From Ruminococcus sp. (GTDB lineage: Bacteria; Bacillota; Clostridia; Oscillospirales; Ruminococcaceae), in contig JAFYGE010000023.1 in NCBI GenBank assembly GCA_017543335.1, positions 89,057 through 153,056 on the forward strand: a DNA stretch of 64,000 nucleotides, written 5' to 3'. This document shows positions 44,201 to 53,327 of this stretch, piece after piece (position 1 is the first letter of the stretch; every line of letters begins with the position of its first letter). Below the pieces are notes generated by a model. That model saw only the letters and a program-made list of their open reading frames with translations, had not been told where the DNA came from and did not search any database. A program made the position numbers and the translations under genes.

Positions 44201-45137
44201 TTCTTCCGCTTACGAAGAGTGACTTGCTTCCGGAATAATAGTTCTTGCTGTCTGTTGTAACTGAAGCAGCACCTCTGCCCTCAAATTTACCAGCACCGGA
44301 TTCAAAAGTTTCGTTGAAATAAACGCCGTCAGAAGGTTCTGTTACAGGCTCTGTAGGTCCGTCTGTAGGATCAGGAATTTTACCTGTAGTGATTATATTC
44401 TTCTTAACGTTTGCCTGTCCGTCGCTCTCCCAACCTTCAACGTTGAAAGCAACTTCGTAGAAGTCACCCATCTTCATGCCCATTGATTCCCAAGTCTCAA
44501 AGTGCTTGTAGATGCTGATAGTACCGGATGTTCTCCTATTCTTACGAACGCTTATGTACTGTGTGAAAGGACCATTTGTACCTGTTATGTTATAGGAGTT
44601 CATTGCATTTGTGAAAATGTCGTATGAGCTTCCGTCGATAGTTGCCTGCTTAGCATTGCTTGATGAAGGAACCCAGTTTTTCCAGTCCTCGATGATGTAG
44701 TACTCAACGAGTGGGTTCTCTGTCCAACCGTAAATACAAATACGGGAGTTACCAGAGCTTCCTGCTGACCACTCACAATCGAACTGGCAAGTGAAGTTAC
44801 CGTGATCCTGCCAATGTTTGCCGGTGTTTCTTCCGTAGTATAAACCACGGCGTGCAAGGAAGTTACCTCTTGAACCATTAGGTCCGCACTTCCAGCTTGT
44901 TGTGAATCCACCGCCGCTGTCTGCAAGAGTCATTGTGGAGCTGTTCGGTGTATCTGCCTGCCATATTTCATGGTGGTATCCATTGACTGTTCCTGTTTTC
45001 TGTGTATCACTCGGAGTTGTCTGAAGAGTGATCGCAGCTTTTGCAGGTGCTTCTTTAGCTACATTCGGAATAGCTGTGATAGCCAAGAAACCAGCAGCAA
45101 GTGTACTTATCGTACGTTTGATTATGCTGTTCTTCAT
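41217..45137 (-). CDS. Cellulosomal xylanase-esterase: GH11, CBM22, GH10, dockerin, CBM22, CE4
   Basis: 1306 residues from the ATG at 45137. Signal peptide 1-35. GH11 endoxylanase about 38-250 with catalytic Glu145 (PLVEYY) and Glu234 (NVEGWE). CBM22 about 272-420. GH10 endoxylanase about 440-785 with Glu593 (DVANEC) and Glu707 (VTELDV). Dockerin about 825-890, two calcium loops (GDANCSGDVKMND and LNADVCEAGNG). Second CBM22 about 925-1075. CE4 polysaccharide deacetylase about 1100-1290, with Asp1107-Asp1108 (SFDDG), His1160 and His1164, Arg1199 and a late His. It would cut xylan chains and strip acetyl groups while docked to a cellulosome scaffold; Thr/Pro linkers separate the modules. Confidence 0.95.
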   Translation of the reverse strand: MKNSIIKRTISTLAAGFLAITAIPNVAKEAPAKAAITLQTTPSDTQKTGTVNGYHHEIWQADTPNSSTMTLADSGGGFTTSWKCGPNGSRGNFLARRGLYYGRNTGKHWQDHGNFTCQFDCEWSAGSSGNSRICIYGWTENPLVEYYIIEDWKNWVPSSSNAKQATIDGSSYDIFTNAMNSYNITGTNGPFTQYISVRKNRRTSGTISIYKHFETWESMGMKMGDFYEVAFNVEGWESDGQANVKKNIITTGKIPDPTDGPTEPVTEPSDGVYFNETFESGAGKFEGRGAASVTTDSKNYYSGSKSLFVSGRTDYWHGAAITLDSSKFKPGQTYSLSTAVLQKSGSPVDIKFTMQQGSGDSAEYHEVATVNAKSGEWTKVENTSFTIPSGSSDLVLYVEAPDSYTDFYIDDVLAAVKGKSSSVVTGKGTVDSSTVVTPDPYISTDTGLKNVFAKYFRIGTAVTDGEVTSHKDFVLKHFNSITPENQLKPQWIFDASASAQRGNNVNPQVKLPSDTKTILDFAVKYNIPVRGHTLIWHSQTPTEFFRQNFSSNGAYVSKDIMNQRIDNWIKNVFDMLNKNYPTLRLYAYDVANECFADGYSGLRAAGDGGENSPWTKIYGDDSFLETAFTSARKYAPKGCKLFYNDYNEYEDNKINNIYNLCKKLYSKGILDGVGMQSHLDTTYPSLSKYQKALDLFSSIGCEIHVTELDVTAKSSNGATEASQATYYESIVKAIKNCDKVTSLTFWGTNDNMSWRRGDKPLIFNSSYQPKQAYNKIVALVPESDWLPTYIGDEQPTTKATDPTTEPPTEEDPFDKVTLWGDANCSGDVKMNDAVLVMQVVANEDYYGLNGSERTHISEIGYLNADVCEAGNGITTKDALTIQKYLIGSVKELPESYSAEKKTNVTNTTKVPTFITTTTTPKTVDAIKESFDSSTGDWSGRGDASVSLDSKSYYDGSKSLLVSGRTDNWHGAAMALDSSKFKAGNTYSFSAAVMQPSTTEEDIQLTLQYNDASGTETYAQIASASAKGRTWTKLENTSYTIPEGATDLLIYFEMPKSLSDFYVDSVLIGNEGTKSAVTTGSGKVEEFKTPEPGSFPDPSKPMIGISFDDGASPSNNKRIVDALAKQGFTATFFYVSDWAQSSDGKNEIKYAYSKGMEIANHTMSHPRLGQKSANEIRQEADGCHNYLKSVLGVEPSKLLRLPYLDGSGAVKSTLSDYGLVSCAIDTQDYNKVPTSSIVNTIKQAMADGSGNGAVVLMHETEANTVAAIEELAPYIKAQGWQIVSISEMYAAKGKSIPKNGQIITRVY

Positions 45138-45178
45138 AAGAATCAATTCCTCACTTTCAATATAATGATATTGTCGAC

Positions 45179-45260
45179 TGTCGGATGCTCCCGACACGTA
45201 TCCAGCTGCAAGGAGCTGTCAGAGCTCCCTCTGCTCTGGCATCCCCTTCTCCCTCGCAGC
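45179..45260 (-). promoter_or_regulatory. Structured leader of the xylanase mRNA
   Basis: The leader of about 127 nt contains an outer stem GCTGC/GCAGC (45260-45256 with 45209-45205), an inner stem CAGAGC/GCTCTG with a purine-rich loop AGAGGGA (45238-45220), and a separate hairpin TGTCGG-GAGCAT-CCGACA (45196-45179). G+C here is well above the flanks. No known riboswitch class recognised. Confidence 0.5.
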
Positions 45261-45270
45261 TTCTGTAATC

Positions 45271-45299
45271 ATTTTATTACATTTTCGTGAACGATTCAA
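45271..45299 (-). promoter_or_regulatory. Promoter of the xylanase gene
   Basis: Minus strand TTGAAT (45299-45294), 17 bp, TAAAAT (45276-45271). The further upstream 45300-45510 is AT-rich and holds no gene. Confidence 0.55.
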
Positions 45300-45516
45300 G
45301 TCATTTGTTGCTAACAAATATACGACCAATCAATTTTTGCTAATTAATAATTGCGATGAGGTTGTTTTTTGGTTAAACTGTTCAAAATCGGCTATTTTAT
45401 TGTGCAACATTAACACATTTTCGTATTTAAAAACGTCATAATATATCAAATCAGATGTTTACTTTAAGTACAATTACGATAAATATTACACACAATATGT
45501 TGCCAAACAATAAAAA

Positions 45517-45540
45517 AACAGCTCAAAAACCTGAGCTGTT
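45517..45540 (-). terminator. Intrinsic terminator of hflX
   Basis: Minus strand AACAGCTCA-6-base loop-TGAGCTGTT followed by a run of T residues. Confidence 0.85.
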
Positions 45541-45553
45541 TTCTATTTGTTTT

Positions 45554-46804
45554 TCATTTAACAATATATCGAGCCGCTTCTTTTACAAGTTTTATATCTA
45601 CAAGAGCATCTATTGCAGTTCCGTCAGCTGTGTATTCCTCCGAGAAGACCTTGCCTTCTTCACGGATACGTCCTATGAAAGCGGTCTTATCATAAGGCAC
45701 AAGAAGCGACATTCTCTTTGCTGTCTCCGGCAGTTTAGCTGTTATTATCTCCAATAACCTGTCGAATCCGGTCTTTTCCTTCGCACTTATAAATACTGTT
45801 GAGTCGTCCTCAAACACGGTATCAAGCTCCGTTGCTATGTCAGATTTGTTCATAACATAGACTTTTGGTATATCTCCGCAGCCAAGCTCGTCAAGCAGAT
45901 GCCTCGTGACCTCAGCCTGCTTTTCTCGCTCAGGCGACGAAAGGTCCTGAACATTCAGTATAACGTCAGCCGCCGCAGCTTCTTCCAATGTGGACTTGAA
46001 TGCCTCGACCAGATCATGCGGAAGACGGCTTATAAGTCCGACTGTGTCTATCAGCATAACGCTTCTGCCGTCCGGAAGCTCTATTGAACGTGAAGTTATA
46101 TCAAGTGTCGCAAAGAGCTTGTTCTCGGCAAGAACTCCAGCATCGGTCAGTGCATTGAGCAATGTCGATTTGCCGACATTGGTGTATCCGACTATAGCTG
46201 CACACAGCACTCCGTCCTTTTTACGGCGTGAGCGTGAGAAATCACGGTGCTTTTTCAGCTCAGCAAGTTCCTCTTCAAGATAGGATATCCTGCGGCGGAT
46301 GTGTCTTTTATCTGATTCAAGCTTAGTCTCTCCGGGACCTCTTGTACCTATTCCGCCTCCAAGACGTGAAAGTGCAGTTCCAAGGCCGATAAGTCGTGGA
46401 AGTCTGTACTTCTGCTGAGCGAGTTCAACTTGAAGCTTACCTTCTTTAGTTCTCGCACGCTGAGCAAATATATCAAGTATAAGCGTAGTTCTGTCGATAA
46501 CTCTCACTTCGAGAATATCCTCAATGTTACGCACCTGAACTCCTGTTAACTCGTGGTCGAACACAACAAGCTCAGCTTCAAGTGCATCTATCTGTTCTTT
46601 AAGTTCCTGAAGTCTTCCTGCTCCCATACAGGTAGCCGGGTCGTAGGACTGCTTCTTTTGAATGACTTTTCCTACAACTTCAGCTCCGGCAGTTGAAGCA
46701 AGCTCTTCGAGTTCATCAATTGAAGCTTCGGCATCAAATTCTCCCGTATCAACACAGGCAAGGACTGCCTTTGCAGGTATTTCTTCCGTTTTATTCTCGT
46801 ACAT
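45554..46804 (-). CDS. hflX: GTPase HflX
   Basis: 416 residues. HflX binds the 50S subunit and can split stalled ribosomes, especially after heat or antibiotic stress. N-terminal HflX domain with DPATCMGAGRL and FDHELTGVQVRN, then the Gly-rich SRLGGGIGTRGPGETKLE segment near 140, coiled helices, and the GTPase domain with G1 GYTNVGKST, G3 DTVGL and G4 NKSD. Start ATG follows GGAGGAGCT. Last gene of the run from the lipoprotein at 49611. Confidence 0.95.
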   Translation of the reverse strand: MYENKTEEIPAKAVLACVDTGEFDAEASIDELEELASTAGAEVVGKVIQKKQSYDPATCMGAGRLQELKEQIDALEAELVVFDHELTGVQVRNIEDILEVRVIDRTTLILDIFAQRARTKEGKLQVELAQQKYRLPRLIGLGTALSRLGGGIGTRGPGETKLESDKRHIRRRISYLEEELAELKKHRDFSRSRRKKDGVLCAAIVGYTNVGKSTLLNALTDAGVLAENKLFATLDITSRSIELPDGRSVMLIDTVGLISRLPHDLVEAFKSTLEEAAAADVILNVQDLSSPEREKQAEVTRHLLDELGCGDIPKVYVMNKSDIATELDTVFEDDSTVFISAKEKTGFDRLLEIITAKLPETAKRMSLLVPYDKTAFIGRIREEGKVFSEEYTADGTAIDALVDIKLVKEAARYIVK

Positions 46805-46821
46805 AGCTCCTCCGAGGTTTC

Positions 46822-47694
46822 TTATTCTTCAATGAGTTTATTGATCTCCTGCGGTGTGAATACGTACTCTTTTCCGCAGAAATGACAGCACACCGAAGTA
46901 TCTTTTCCCTCAGCAGCTATTGAACGCAGCTCGTCTTTGCCGATGCTGATGAGCACACGCTCTGTACGCTCACGGCTGCAATCGCACTTATATTCAGGTG
47001 ACGCAGTATCAAGCTCATTCGGTTCAAGTCCTTTAAGGAGCATATTTGCTATCTCCTCCGGAGTTACTCCCTCGTCCAGCATAGCTGACACAGGCTTTAT
47101 CTCTGCGATATTTTTCTCAATTATATCTATACACTTCTCGTCTGCAAAAGGCAGCAGCTGAACAAGAAAGCCTCCTGCCGACTTTACACTAAGGTCGGGA
47201 TTCACAAGAACTCCGAGACTGCAAACTGTAGGTATCTGCTCGCTTGTAGCATAATAGCTTGCTATATCCTCAGCTATCTCACCGGAAACAAGCGGTATAA
47301 CTCCGACATAAGGCTCTTTCAGTCCGAGGTCTTTTACTACAGAAAGAGTTCCGTCACTTCCTACAGCTCCGCCAACATCGAGCTTGCCCTGAGCATTCAG
47401 CGGTATTTCTACCACAGGATTCACAACGCAGCTCTTTACGTTTCCACGGCTGTCAGCTACAGCAGTGAGCTGTCCGGCAGGTCCGCCTCCGTCCACACGG
47501 AGAGTAATGCTGTCGTCCTCACCTTTGAGCATATATCCCATAAGTGAAGCAGCGATAGTAAGTCTGCCAAGTCCGGCAGTAACGACAGCAGAGGTCTTGT
47601 GTATCTTCTCTATTTCGGAAACGATGTCCTTTGCATCAAGAACTTCCGCAAAAGCTGAACCGTCCGCTGATATAGCTCTGTATAGTTTTCCCAT
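46822..47694 (-). CDS. hslO: Redox-regulated chaperone Hsp33
   Basis: 290 residues. Hsp33 is a holdase activated when its four zinc-bound cysteines oxidise. The N-terminal domain includes GGGPAGQLTAVAD; the C-terminal redox switch shows CDCSRERTER near 235 and CHFCG near 267, the CxC...CxxC pattern. It is 17 bases upstream of hflX, giving a stress-related pair. Confidence 0.95.
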   Translation of the reverse strand: MGKLYRAISADGSAFAEVLDAKDIVSEIEKIHKTSAVVTAGLGRLTIAASLMGYMLKGEDDSITLRVDGGGPAGQLTAVADSRGNVKSCVVNPVVEIPLNAQGKLDVGGAVGSDGTLSVVKDLGLKEPYVGVIPLVSGEIAEDIASYYATSEQIPTVCSLGVLVNPDLSVKSAGGFLVQLLPFADEKCIDIIEKNIAEIKPVSAMLDEGVTPEEIANMLLKGLEPNELDTASPEYKCDCSRERTERVLISIGKDELRSIAAEGKDTSVCCHFCGKEYVFTPQEINKLIEE

Positions 47695-47713
47695 TTATAC
47701 CATTCCTTCCGAA

Positions 47714-48484
47714 TCAATAATTTGTCTGTCCGTTCCTTATGCACCTTGCGGCATAAACTATCCTCTGCGAGGTTTCCGCCGGAGGAGAAAATGTATCGTC
47801 GCCGTATTTTGCAAGGAGCTCGAATCCGCAGTCAGCGAGCAGCTTTTCTATCTCATCTTCACTATAAGCCTTTTCGGAAAAGCCGTCTGAACTTCTCGAC
47901 CACATTCCGTTATCCTCACGCTCGAAGAATTCAAGATTCATTCTTACTTCATCGGTATCGGGGTCAAGAGTATTCTCCCAGACACAATATACATTGTCAG
48001 TCTCATAGGTGAAAGTGTTGTTTGCAAGCACTTGCCTGTGCTTGTAAAGAGTGTTCACATCGAAGATGAAAAGTCCGTTAAGTTCGGAGAAGAAAGCAAC
48101 TCCCTCAAAGACCTTTCTCACGTCATTGAGTGAAGAAAGGTGATTTATACTGTCAAGAGCACATATAGTTATATCTATAGTGCCGAACATATCAAGCTTT
48201 CTCATATCCTGACACAGATACTGGATATTAAGTCCGCTGTCGAATTTTTTCTCGATAGCCATACCAAGCATCTCATCGGAGTTGTCCACTCCCACAACAT
48301 CATAGCCAAGTCCTGCCATGACCTCGGATATGCTGCCTGTACCGCAGGCAAGGTCAAGGAGGATATTATCTTTGGTACTCTTGAACTTTTTTATTATCTC
48401 ATGGAAGTACTCCCCACGCCTTTTATAGTCGATATTAGCTGTCAGTTCGTCGTAATATCTTGCAAAAGCACTGTAACCGCTCAT
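47714..48484 (-). CDS. Class I SAM-dependent methyltransferase
   Basis: 256 residues. SAM-binding motif I LDLACGTGSISEVMA near residue 42, acidic motif II VGVDNSDEM near 63, and DITICALDSINHL near 100. The family resembles small-molecule methyltransferases of the YqeM/Cfa-like type; substrate cannot be told. It lies 19 bases before hslO. Confidence 0.85.
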   Translation of the reverse strand: MSGYSAFARYYDELTANIDYKRRGEYFHEIIKKFKSTKDNILLDLACGTGSISEVMAGLGYDVVGVDNSDEMLGMAIEKKFDSGLNIQYLCQDMRKLDMFGTIDITICALDSINHLSSLNDVRKVFEGVAFFSELNGLFIFDVNTLYKHRQVLANNTFTYETDNVYCVWENTLDPDTDEVRMNLEFFEREDNGMWSRSSDGFSEKAYSEDEIEKLLADCGFELLAKYGDDTFSPPAETSQRIVYAARCIRNGQTNY

Positions 48485-48513
48485 ACTATCCTGCCTTTCC
48501 TCTTATTATCTTC

Positions 48514-49611
48514 TCAGGAACGCCATATCTCCGGAAGCTCATCAAAAGTATCAGTTCTGAAAAGCTTCCCGTCCTGATCGTAGCACTCAACTTTGTATTT
48601 GCCGCTCGGGAAATCCTGCATAAGTCTTCTGTTTTCTACATATTTGAGTTTCCCGCCATTCCAGCGATACTTGCTCATATCTCCGAGAGCAGCGTTCATA
48701 GTCTGACTATATCCACCTGAATAAAGAGTTTTATCACTGTAGTCAATATGGAAAACTATGTCATACTGATTCAGCTCTTCCCAGTCAACATATTTCTGTT
48801 CAGCAGGATCATAACGGAAATAAAGTGCATGACCGTCCATTGTGTCCACGAATATATCATCATAAGAGTCAAAATCGAAGTCTTTGACACAAACAGTACC
48901 GCCAACGCTGAAATCTCCTTTTATAGTCTGAAGCTCATATCCGTACATATTGGAGATAACAAGACTGCTGTTATCAAGTTTACACTCAATCCCTTCCTGT
49001 ACATACTCTTTCGGAACTTCTCCGGTATACTCATATCCGCCCTGTTTATAGAGCTGAACGATATTGCCGTCCCTACGCAGGTATCTTCCGCAGAACACAA
49101 ATTCAGGTCCCTCACGTTTAAATATATCAAGAGTATATGTCATGTCGTCAACAAACATACCTTCAAGTCCGAGCCCTTTCAGGAATCCGCACTCTTCAGC
49201 CGGGACAAGTCTTCGATGCTGAGTAGTTGCAATGAATCTGTCTTTCGACTTATCATATATATAGTATACACCTTCGTTCAAGTCTGAATTCAAGGAATCT
49301 CTGATAAAAATATCATCATTGCCGTCCATATCTATATCCTGAACATCTATATTATAAGAACCATATGTAGACCCGAATAAAGCAGGGGTAAGAGTCTGTA
49401 CCTCAGTTCCGTTTTTAGTAACTCTGATGTCATTTTTTTCAACTATTACTGATAGTCCATTAACTGTTAATTTATCGTATATTTTTTGTGTTGTTTCTAT
49501 TGTTGTAGTGATATTCGGTTTATCCTGCTCACTTTCCGGAATTTCGCTTTTCTTTTCAGAACATCCGCACAGCAAAACAGCACAGCCCAAAGCGACTGCT
49601 ATTCGTTTCAT
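48514..49611 (-). CDS. Lipoprotein with repeated Asp-rich calcium-loop-like motifs
   Basis: 365 residues from the ATG at 49611, whose AAGGAG site overlaps an earlier ATG. Lipobox LLCGC near residue 15. Two similar loops, DIDMDGNDDIFI and DFDFDSYDDIFV, look like FG-GAP/VCBS-type calcium loops of beta-propeller or XAC2610-like proteins. The protein is secreted and membrane-tethered. Function unknown. It may be co-transcribed with the methyltransferase 29 bases downstream. Confidence 0.72.
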   Translation of the reverse strand: MKRIAVALGCAVLLCGCSEKKSEIPESEQDKPNITTTIETTQKIYDKLTVNGLSVIVEKNDIRVTKNGTEVQTLTPALFGSTYGSYNIDVQDIDMDGNDDIFIRDSLNSDLNEGVYYIYDKSKDRFIATTQHRRLVPAEECGFLKGLGLEGMFVDDMTYTLDIFKREGPEFVFCGRYLRRDGNIVQLYKQGGYEYTGEVPKEYVQEGIECKLDNSSLVISNMYGYELQTIKGDFSVGGTVCVKDFDFDSYDDIFVDTMDGHALYFRYDPAEQKYVDWEELNQYDIVFHIDYSDKTLYSGGYSQTMNAALGDMSKYRWNGGKLKYVENRRLMQDFPSGKYKVECYDQDGKLFRTDTFDELPEIWRS

Positions 49612-49630
49612 TAAATACTCCTTCACAATA

Positions 49631-49654
49631 AAGGGCGGAAGTTCATCCGCCCTT
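49631..49654 (-). terminator. Intrinsic terminator of secA
   Basis: Minus strand AAGGGCGGA-6-base loop-TCCGCCCTT followed by TATTG. It lies only eight bases after the secA stop; the short T-run suggests partial read-through into the lipoprotein gene. Confidence 0.6.
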
Positions 49655-49662
49655 ACCTTCTA

Positions 49663-52416
49663 TTAATTATTTTCCTTATTCTTACAGCACTTCTTGTACT
49701 TCTTGCCGCTTCCGCATGGACAAGGGTCATTGTCCCCTATCTTCTTTGCACGGACCGGTTCAGAGAAGCTTCCGTCGCCGTTTCCTGCGTTTGGAGCATC
49801 AGGCTTTGCAACCTGCTCACGCTCAGGAACAGCATCCTTACGTACCTTTACTGTAAGGAGCATACGGATAGTATCCTCACGGATAGAATCTACCATAGCA
49901 TCGAACATCTCGAAACCTTCATAACGATACTCGATAACAGGGTTCTTCTGACCATAGGAACGAAGTCCGATACCCTTCTTGAGCTCTTCCATATCGTCGA
50001 TATGAGCCATCCACTTAGTATCAACAACTTTAAGGAGGATAACACGCTCAAGCTCACGCATGATATCAGAGCCGTACTCTTCTTCCTTAGCCTGATAGAT
50101 CTCTCCAGCCTTTTCTTTGAGTGCGTTTCTGATGTCTTCTTTCTCGACTTCATCCATATCGTCCTCATCAAATGTAAGGTCTTCTTCATTGATGAGCCAG
50201 CCGAGGAAGTAGTCTTTGAGTCCGACAAGGTTCCAGTTTTCCTTCTCATCATCCTCTGTAAGGTAAAGGTCAACAGTAGAGTCGATGAGGTCTTCCATCA
50301 TCTTCAGGATGCTCTCGTGAAGGTCTTCACCGTCGAGCACCTGTGCACGCTGCTTGTAGATTATCTCACGCTGTGTATTCATAACGTCGTCGTAGTTGAG
50401 GACGTTCTTTCTTATGCTGAAGTTCTGACCCTCGACCTTCTTCTGTGAAGACTCGATGATCTTTGTAAGGAGCTTGCTCTCAATAGGCATACCCTCATCA
50501 ACATTGAGAGTTCTCATCATATTTTCAAGACGGTCACCAGCGAAGATACGCATAAGGTCGTCCTCTACAGAGAGGAAGAAGCAGCTCTCGCCCTCGTCGC
50601 CCTGACGTCCTGAACGTCCACGGAGCTGATTGTCGATACGTCTTGACTCATGACGCTCTGTACCGAGGATATAGAGTCCGCCGGCTTCTTTTACCTTTAC
50701 AGCCTTCTCCTTTACCTCAGCGTTGTACTTATCATAAAGTTCACGGTAAAGCTTTCTTGCTTCGAGTATCTCTTTATCATCGGTATCAGCAAAGCCGATA
50801 GCTTCTGTGATTATTTCCTCAGGAACTTCACGCTTTCTCATTTCAGCTCTTGCAAGGAATTCAGCGTTACCGCCGAGCATGATATCAGTACCACGTCCAG
50901 CCATGTTTGTAGCGATAGTAACTGCACCATACTTACCAGCCTGAGCAACGATCTCAGCTTCCTTTGCGTGATGCTTAGCGTTGAGGACTTCGTGCTTTAT
51001 GCCCTTTCTCTTCAGCATAGCTGAAAGGAGCTCAGATTTCTCGATAGATACAGTACCAACGAGGATAGGCTGACCTTTTTCGTGGCACTCGATGATCTTG
51101 TCGATTATAGCTGCGTACTTGCCCTTTTCTGAGCTGTATACCTGATCGTTGTGATCGATACGGATAACAGGCTTGTTTGTAGGGATAGAGATAACGTCGA
51201 GTTTATAGATCTCCTTGAACTCATCTTCCTCAGTCATAGCAGTACCGGTCATACCGGAGAGCTTTGTATAAAGACGGAAGAAGTTCTGGAATGTGATAGT
51301 AGCAAGAGTCTTTGACTCGCTCTTGATCTTAACACCTTCCTTAGCTTCGATAGCCTGATGAAGACCGTCATTGAAACGACGTCCCATCATAAGACGTCCG
51401 GTGAACTCGTCAACGATGATAACTTCGTCGTCCTTAACAACGTAATCGACCTCGTTCTTCATAACACCGTTAGCCTTGATAGCCTGATTGATGTGGTGAA
51501 GGAGAGTCATATTTTCGGAATCCATGAGGTTCTCTACATTAAATGCCTTCTCTGCCTTCTTAACACCACGCTGAGTGATAGTAGCAGTCTTAGCCTTTTC
51601 GTCAATGATATAGTCGGCAGTTTCGTTTATAGAATCCTGATCCACCTTGTCGTCCATTTCAACGACTGTTGTGGAGGTAAGAGTCTTAGCAAAGCGGTCA
51701 ACTATTGAATAAAGCTCTGTGGACTTGTCGCCTCTGCCTGAAATGATAAGAGGTGTACGAGCCTCATCGATAAGGATAGAGTCGACCTCATCGACGATCG
51801 CAAAGTTAGGAGCTCTCTGAACACGCTCTTCCTTGTGAGTTACCATGTTATCACGGAGGTAATCGAATCCGAGCTCGTTATTTGTAGCATATGTAACATC
51901 ACAGTTATATGCAGCACGTCTTTCGTCATTTGTAAGTCCGTGGAGGATACAGCCTACGGTGAGTCCGAGCCAGCGGAGTACCTTACCCATTTCCTCTGCC
52001 TGAGTCTTAGCGAGGTAGTCGTTAACAGTTACGACATGAACGCCGAGTCCGGAAAGAGCATTGAGGTATGAAGCTACGCAGGCAACGAGTGTTTTACCTT
52101 CACCGGTCTTCATCTCAGCGATACGTCCCTGATGAAGAACGATAGCACCGATTATCTGTACCGGATATGGCTTCTTTTCGAGAACTCTCCATGCTGCCTC
52201 TCTGACAGTGGCAAGAGCCTCCGGAAGAATGTCGTCAAGAGTTTCTCCGTCTTCAAGTCTCTCTTTGAATTCCTGTGTTTTTCCCTTGAGTTCGGCATCG
52301 GAAAGCTCCGAATACTCCTCGTCAAGTGCGAGTACTTTATTTTTTATAGGTTCGATACGCTTCAGCTCTCTGTTGCTGTAGGCGTTCGCACCGAAAATTC
52401 CTGTGAATAAACCCAT
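49663..52416 (-). CDS. secA: Preprotein translocase ATPase SecA
   Basis: 917 residues from the ATG at 52416 (AAAGGCGG site). SecA drives unfolded preproteins through SecYEG. It begins [19 protein letters not shown]; Walker A MKTGEGKT is near residue 103, the DEVDS Walker B near 208 and [11 protein letters not shown] near 490. The C terminus has the zinc-binding SEC-C motif [13 protein letters not shown] that contacts SecB or ribosomes. Its own promoter and a short leader hairpin (CTCCG/CGGAG near 52455-52472) precede it. Confidence 0.96.
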   Translation of the reverse strand: MGLFTGIFGANAYSNRELKRIEPIKNKVLALDEEYSELSDAELKGKTQEFKERLEDGETLDDILPEALATVREAAWRVLEKKPYPVQIIGAIVLHQGRIAEMKTGEGKTLVACVASYLNALSGLGVHVVTVNDYLAKTQAEEMGKVLRWLGLTVGCILHGLTNDERRAAYNCDVTYATNNELGFDYLRDNMVTHKEERVQRAPNFAIVDEVDSILIDEARTPLIISGRGDKSTELYSIVDRFAKTLTSTTVVEMDDKVDQDSINETADYIIDEKAKTATITQRGVKKAEKAFNVENLMDSENMTLLHHINQAIKANGVMKNEVDYVVKDDEVIIVDEFTGRLMMGRRFNDGLHQAIEAKEGVKIKSESKTLATITFQNFFRLYTKLSGMTGTAMTEEDEFKEIYKLDVISIPTNKPVIRIDHNDQVYSSEKGKYAAIIDKIIECHEKGQPILVGTVSIEKSELLSAMLKRKGIKHEVLNAKHHAKEAEIVAQAGKYGAVTIATNMAGRGTDIMLGGNAEFLARAEMRKREVPEEIITEAIGFADTDDKEILEARKLYRELYDKYNAEVKEKAVKVKEAGGLYILGTERHESRRIDNQLRGRSGRQGDEGESCFFLSVEDDLMRIFAGDRLENMMRTLNVDEGMPIESKLLTKIIESSQKKVEGQNFSIRKNVLNYDDVMNTQREIIYKQRAQVLDGEDLHESILKMMEDLIDSTVDLYLTEDDEKENWNLVGLKDYFLGWLINEEDLTFDEDDMDEVEKEDIRNALKEKAGEIYQAKEEEYGSDIMRELERVILLKVVDTKWMAHIDDMEELKKGIGLRSYGQKNPVIEYRYEGFEMFDAMVDSIREDTIRMLLTVKVRKDAVPEREQVAKPDAPNAGNGDGSFSEPVRAKKIGDNDPCPCGSGKKYKKCCKNKENN

Positions 52417-52492
52417 TTGTTTACCGCCTTTATTGTGTTTTTTGTGAAATGTTCCTCCGCTATTTACCGGAGTATATAAATACATATAATAT

Positions 52493-52521
52493 ATTTTACA
52501 ACAATTGCTACTATTTGTCAA
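52493..52521 (-). promoter_or_regulatory. Sigma-A promoter of secA
   Basis: Minus strand TTGACA (52521-52516), 17 bp, TAAAAT (52498-52493). Confidence 0.75.
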
Positions 52522-52542
52522 TACCTGCGTTCAAAAAAACTT

Positions 52543-52590
52543 AATATATTTAAAAGAACAGCCCTTTCGGACTGTTCTTTTAAATATATT
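52543..52590 (-). terminator. Intrinsic terminator of the HEPN gene
   Basis: A 19-bp perfect stem (52543-52561 with 52572-52590), extended on the minus strand by CAGTCC-GAAA-GGGCTG with a GNRA tetraloop. The lower stem is A/T only, so the transcript ends in TTTTAAATATATT. Confidence 0.8.
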
Positions 52591-52596
52591 TATCAA

Positions 52597-53265
52597 TCAA
52601 TTGTTTTTAGGCTTATTATTTTTTAATATTATTTTTTTATCCTCAATACAATACCCACTTGTTTTTTTAATATATGCTTCTAAATCAACAAGTCTTAGAT
52701 AATAATCACGATAATGCGTCTTATCCGGGGATTCAATTAAATCCTCAACAATTTGAGAAAACCTCTCATATACCTCAAAAAGTCTGCTTATTTGAGAGTA
52801 ATCAAGAGCTTGCATTTGGGTTGTAAGTTCATTATTCACATGAGTGCAATCATTATTTAAGCATTCTTTCCATTGACCATGTGCAACTTTATTACGAATC
52901 TTGCTTGGCTTTATTATATACTCATCCAAAATATTTAATAATTTCTTTTTTTTATTTGCAGTTTCACCGTCTTTATCTAATGAAGACAATGCAAACTCCA
53001 TACATTTCTTCCATTTTTCCTCAAGATTCCTGCATTTTAAAACTTGATTAATTTGATTATCATCAAAACCATACGGAGTGTTAATCATTTTTAAAAAAGC
53101 TGTTTCAGCAAAAGCAGAATACATCAACGCATAAACCTTAGTCAAAGTTTCCACTTCGTAACAATTACCAGATTTTAGTTCTGCATTTATCAAACGCTTA
53201 ACATTTTTAGCTCTTTTTTTCAGTTCAGCAACATTTTGAACACTCGCCTTATAAATATCAATCAT
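52597..53265 (-). CDS. HEPN-domain protein, possible ribonuclease
   Basis: 222 residues, nearly all helical, Lys-rich and much more AT-rich than its neighbours. The motif IRNKVAHGQW holds Arg124 and His129 in the R-x4-H spacing of catalytic HEPN ribonucleases (toxins, abortive-infection proteins, RiboL-PSP-type HEPN). No membrane helix or second domain. It lies 54 bases downstream of a degenerate tRNA-like sequence with a strong promoter and no partner protein gene is adjacent. Cellular role unknown; defence or toxin function is inference from motif and context. Start ATG at 53265 has no strong ribosome site. Confidence 0.7.
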   Translation of the reverse strand: MIDIYKASVQNVAELKKRAKNVKRLINAELKSGNCYEVETLTKVYALMYSAFAETAFLKMINTPYGFDDNQINQVLKCRNLEEKWKKCMEFALSSLDKDGETANKKKKLLNILDEYIIKPSKIRNKVAHGQWKECLNNDCTHVNNELTTQMQALDYSQISRLFEVYERFSQIVEDLIESPDKTHYRDYYLRLVDLEAYIKKTSGYCIEDKKIILKNNKPKNN

Positions 53266-53285
53266 AATAATTCATAGCGATTTAA

Positions 53286-53327
53286 GGGTATTAAAATACA
53301 TTTTTTCCAAAATGTACTTTAATACCC
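53286..53327. repeat. 19-bp inverted repeat at the 3' end of the tRNA-like sequence
   Basis: GGGTATTAAAATACATTTT (53286-53304) and AAAATGTACTTTAATACCC (53309-53327), one mismatch. The second arm includes the acceptor-end bases of the tRNA-like sequence, so RNA from there would form a hairpin before the HEPN start. Confidence 0.75.
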
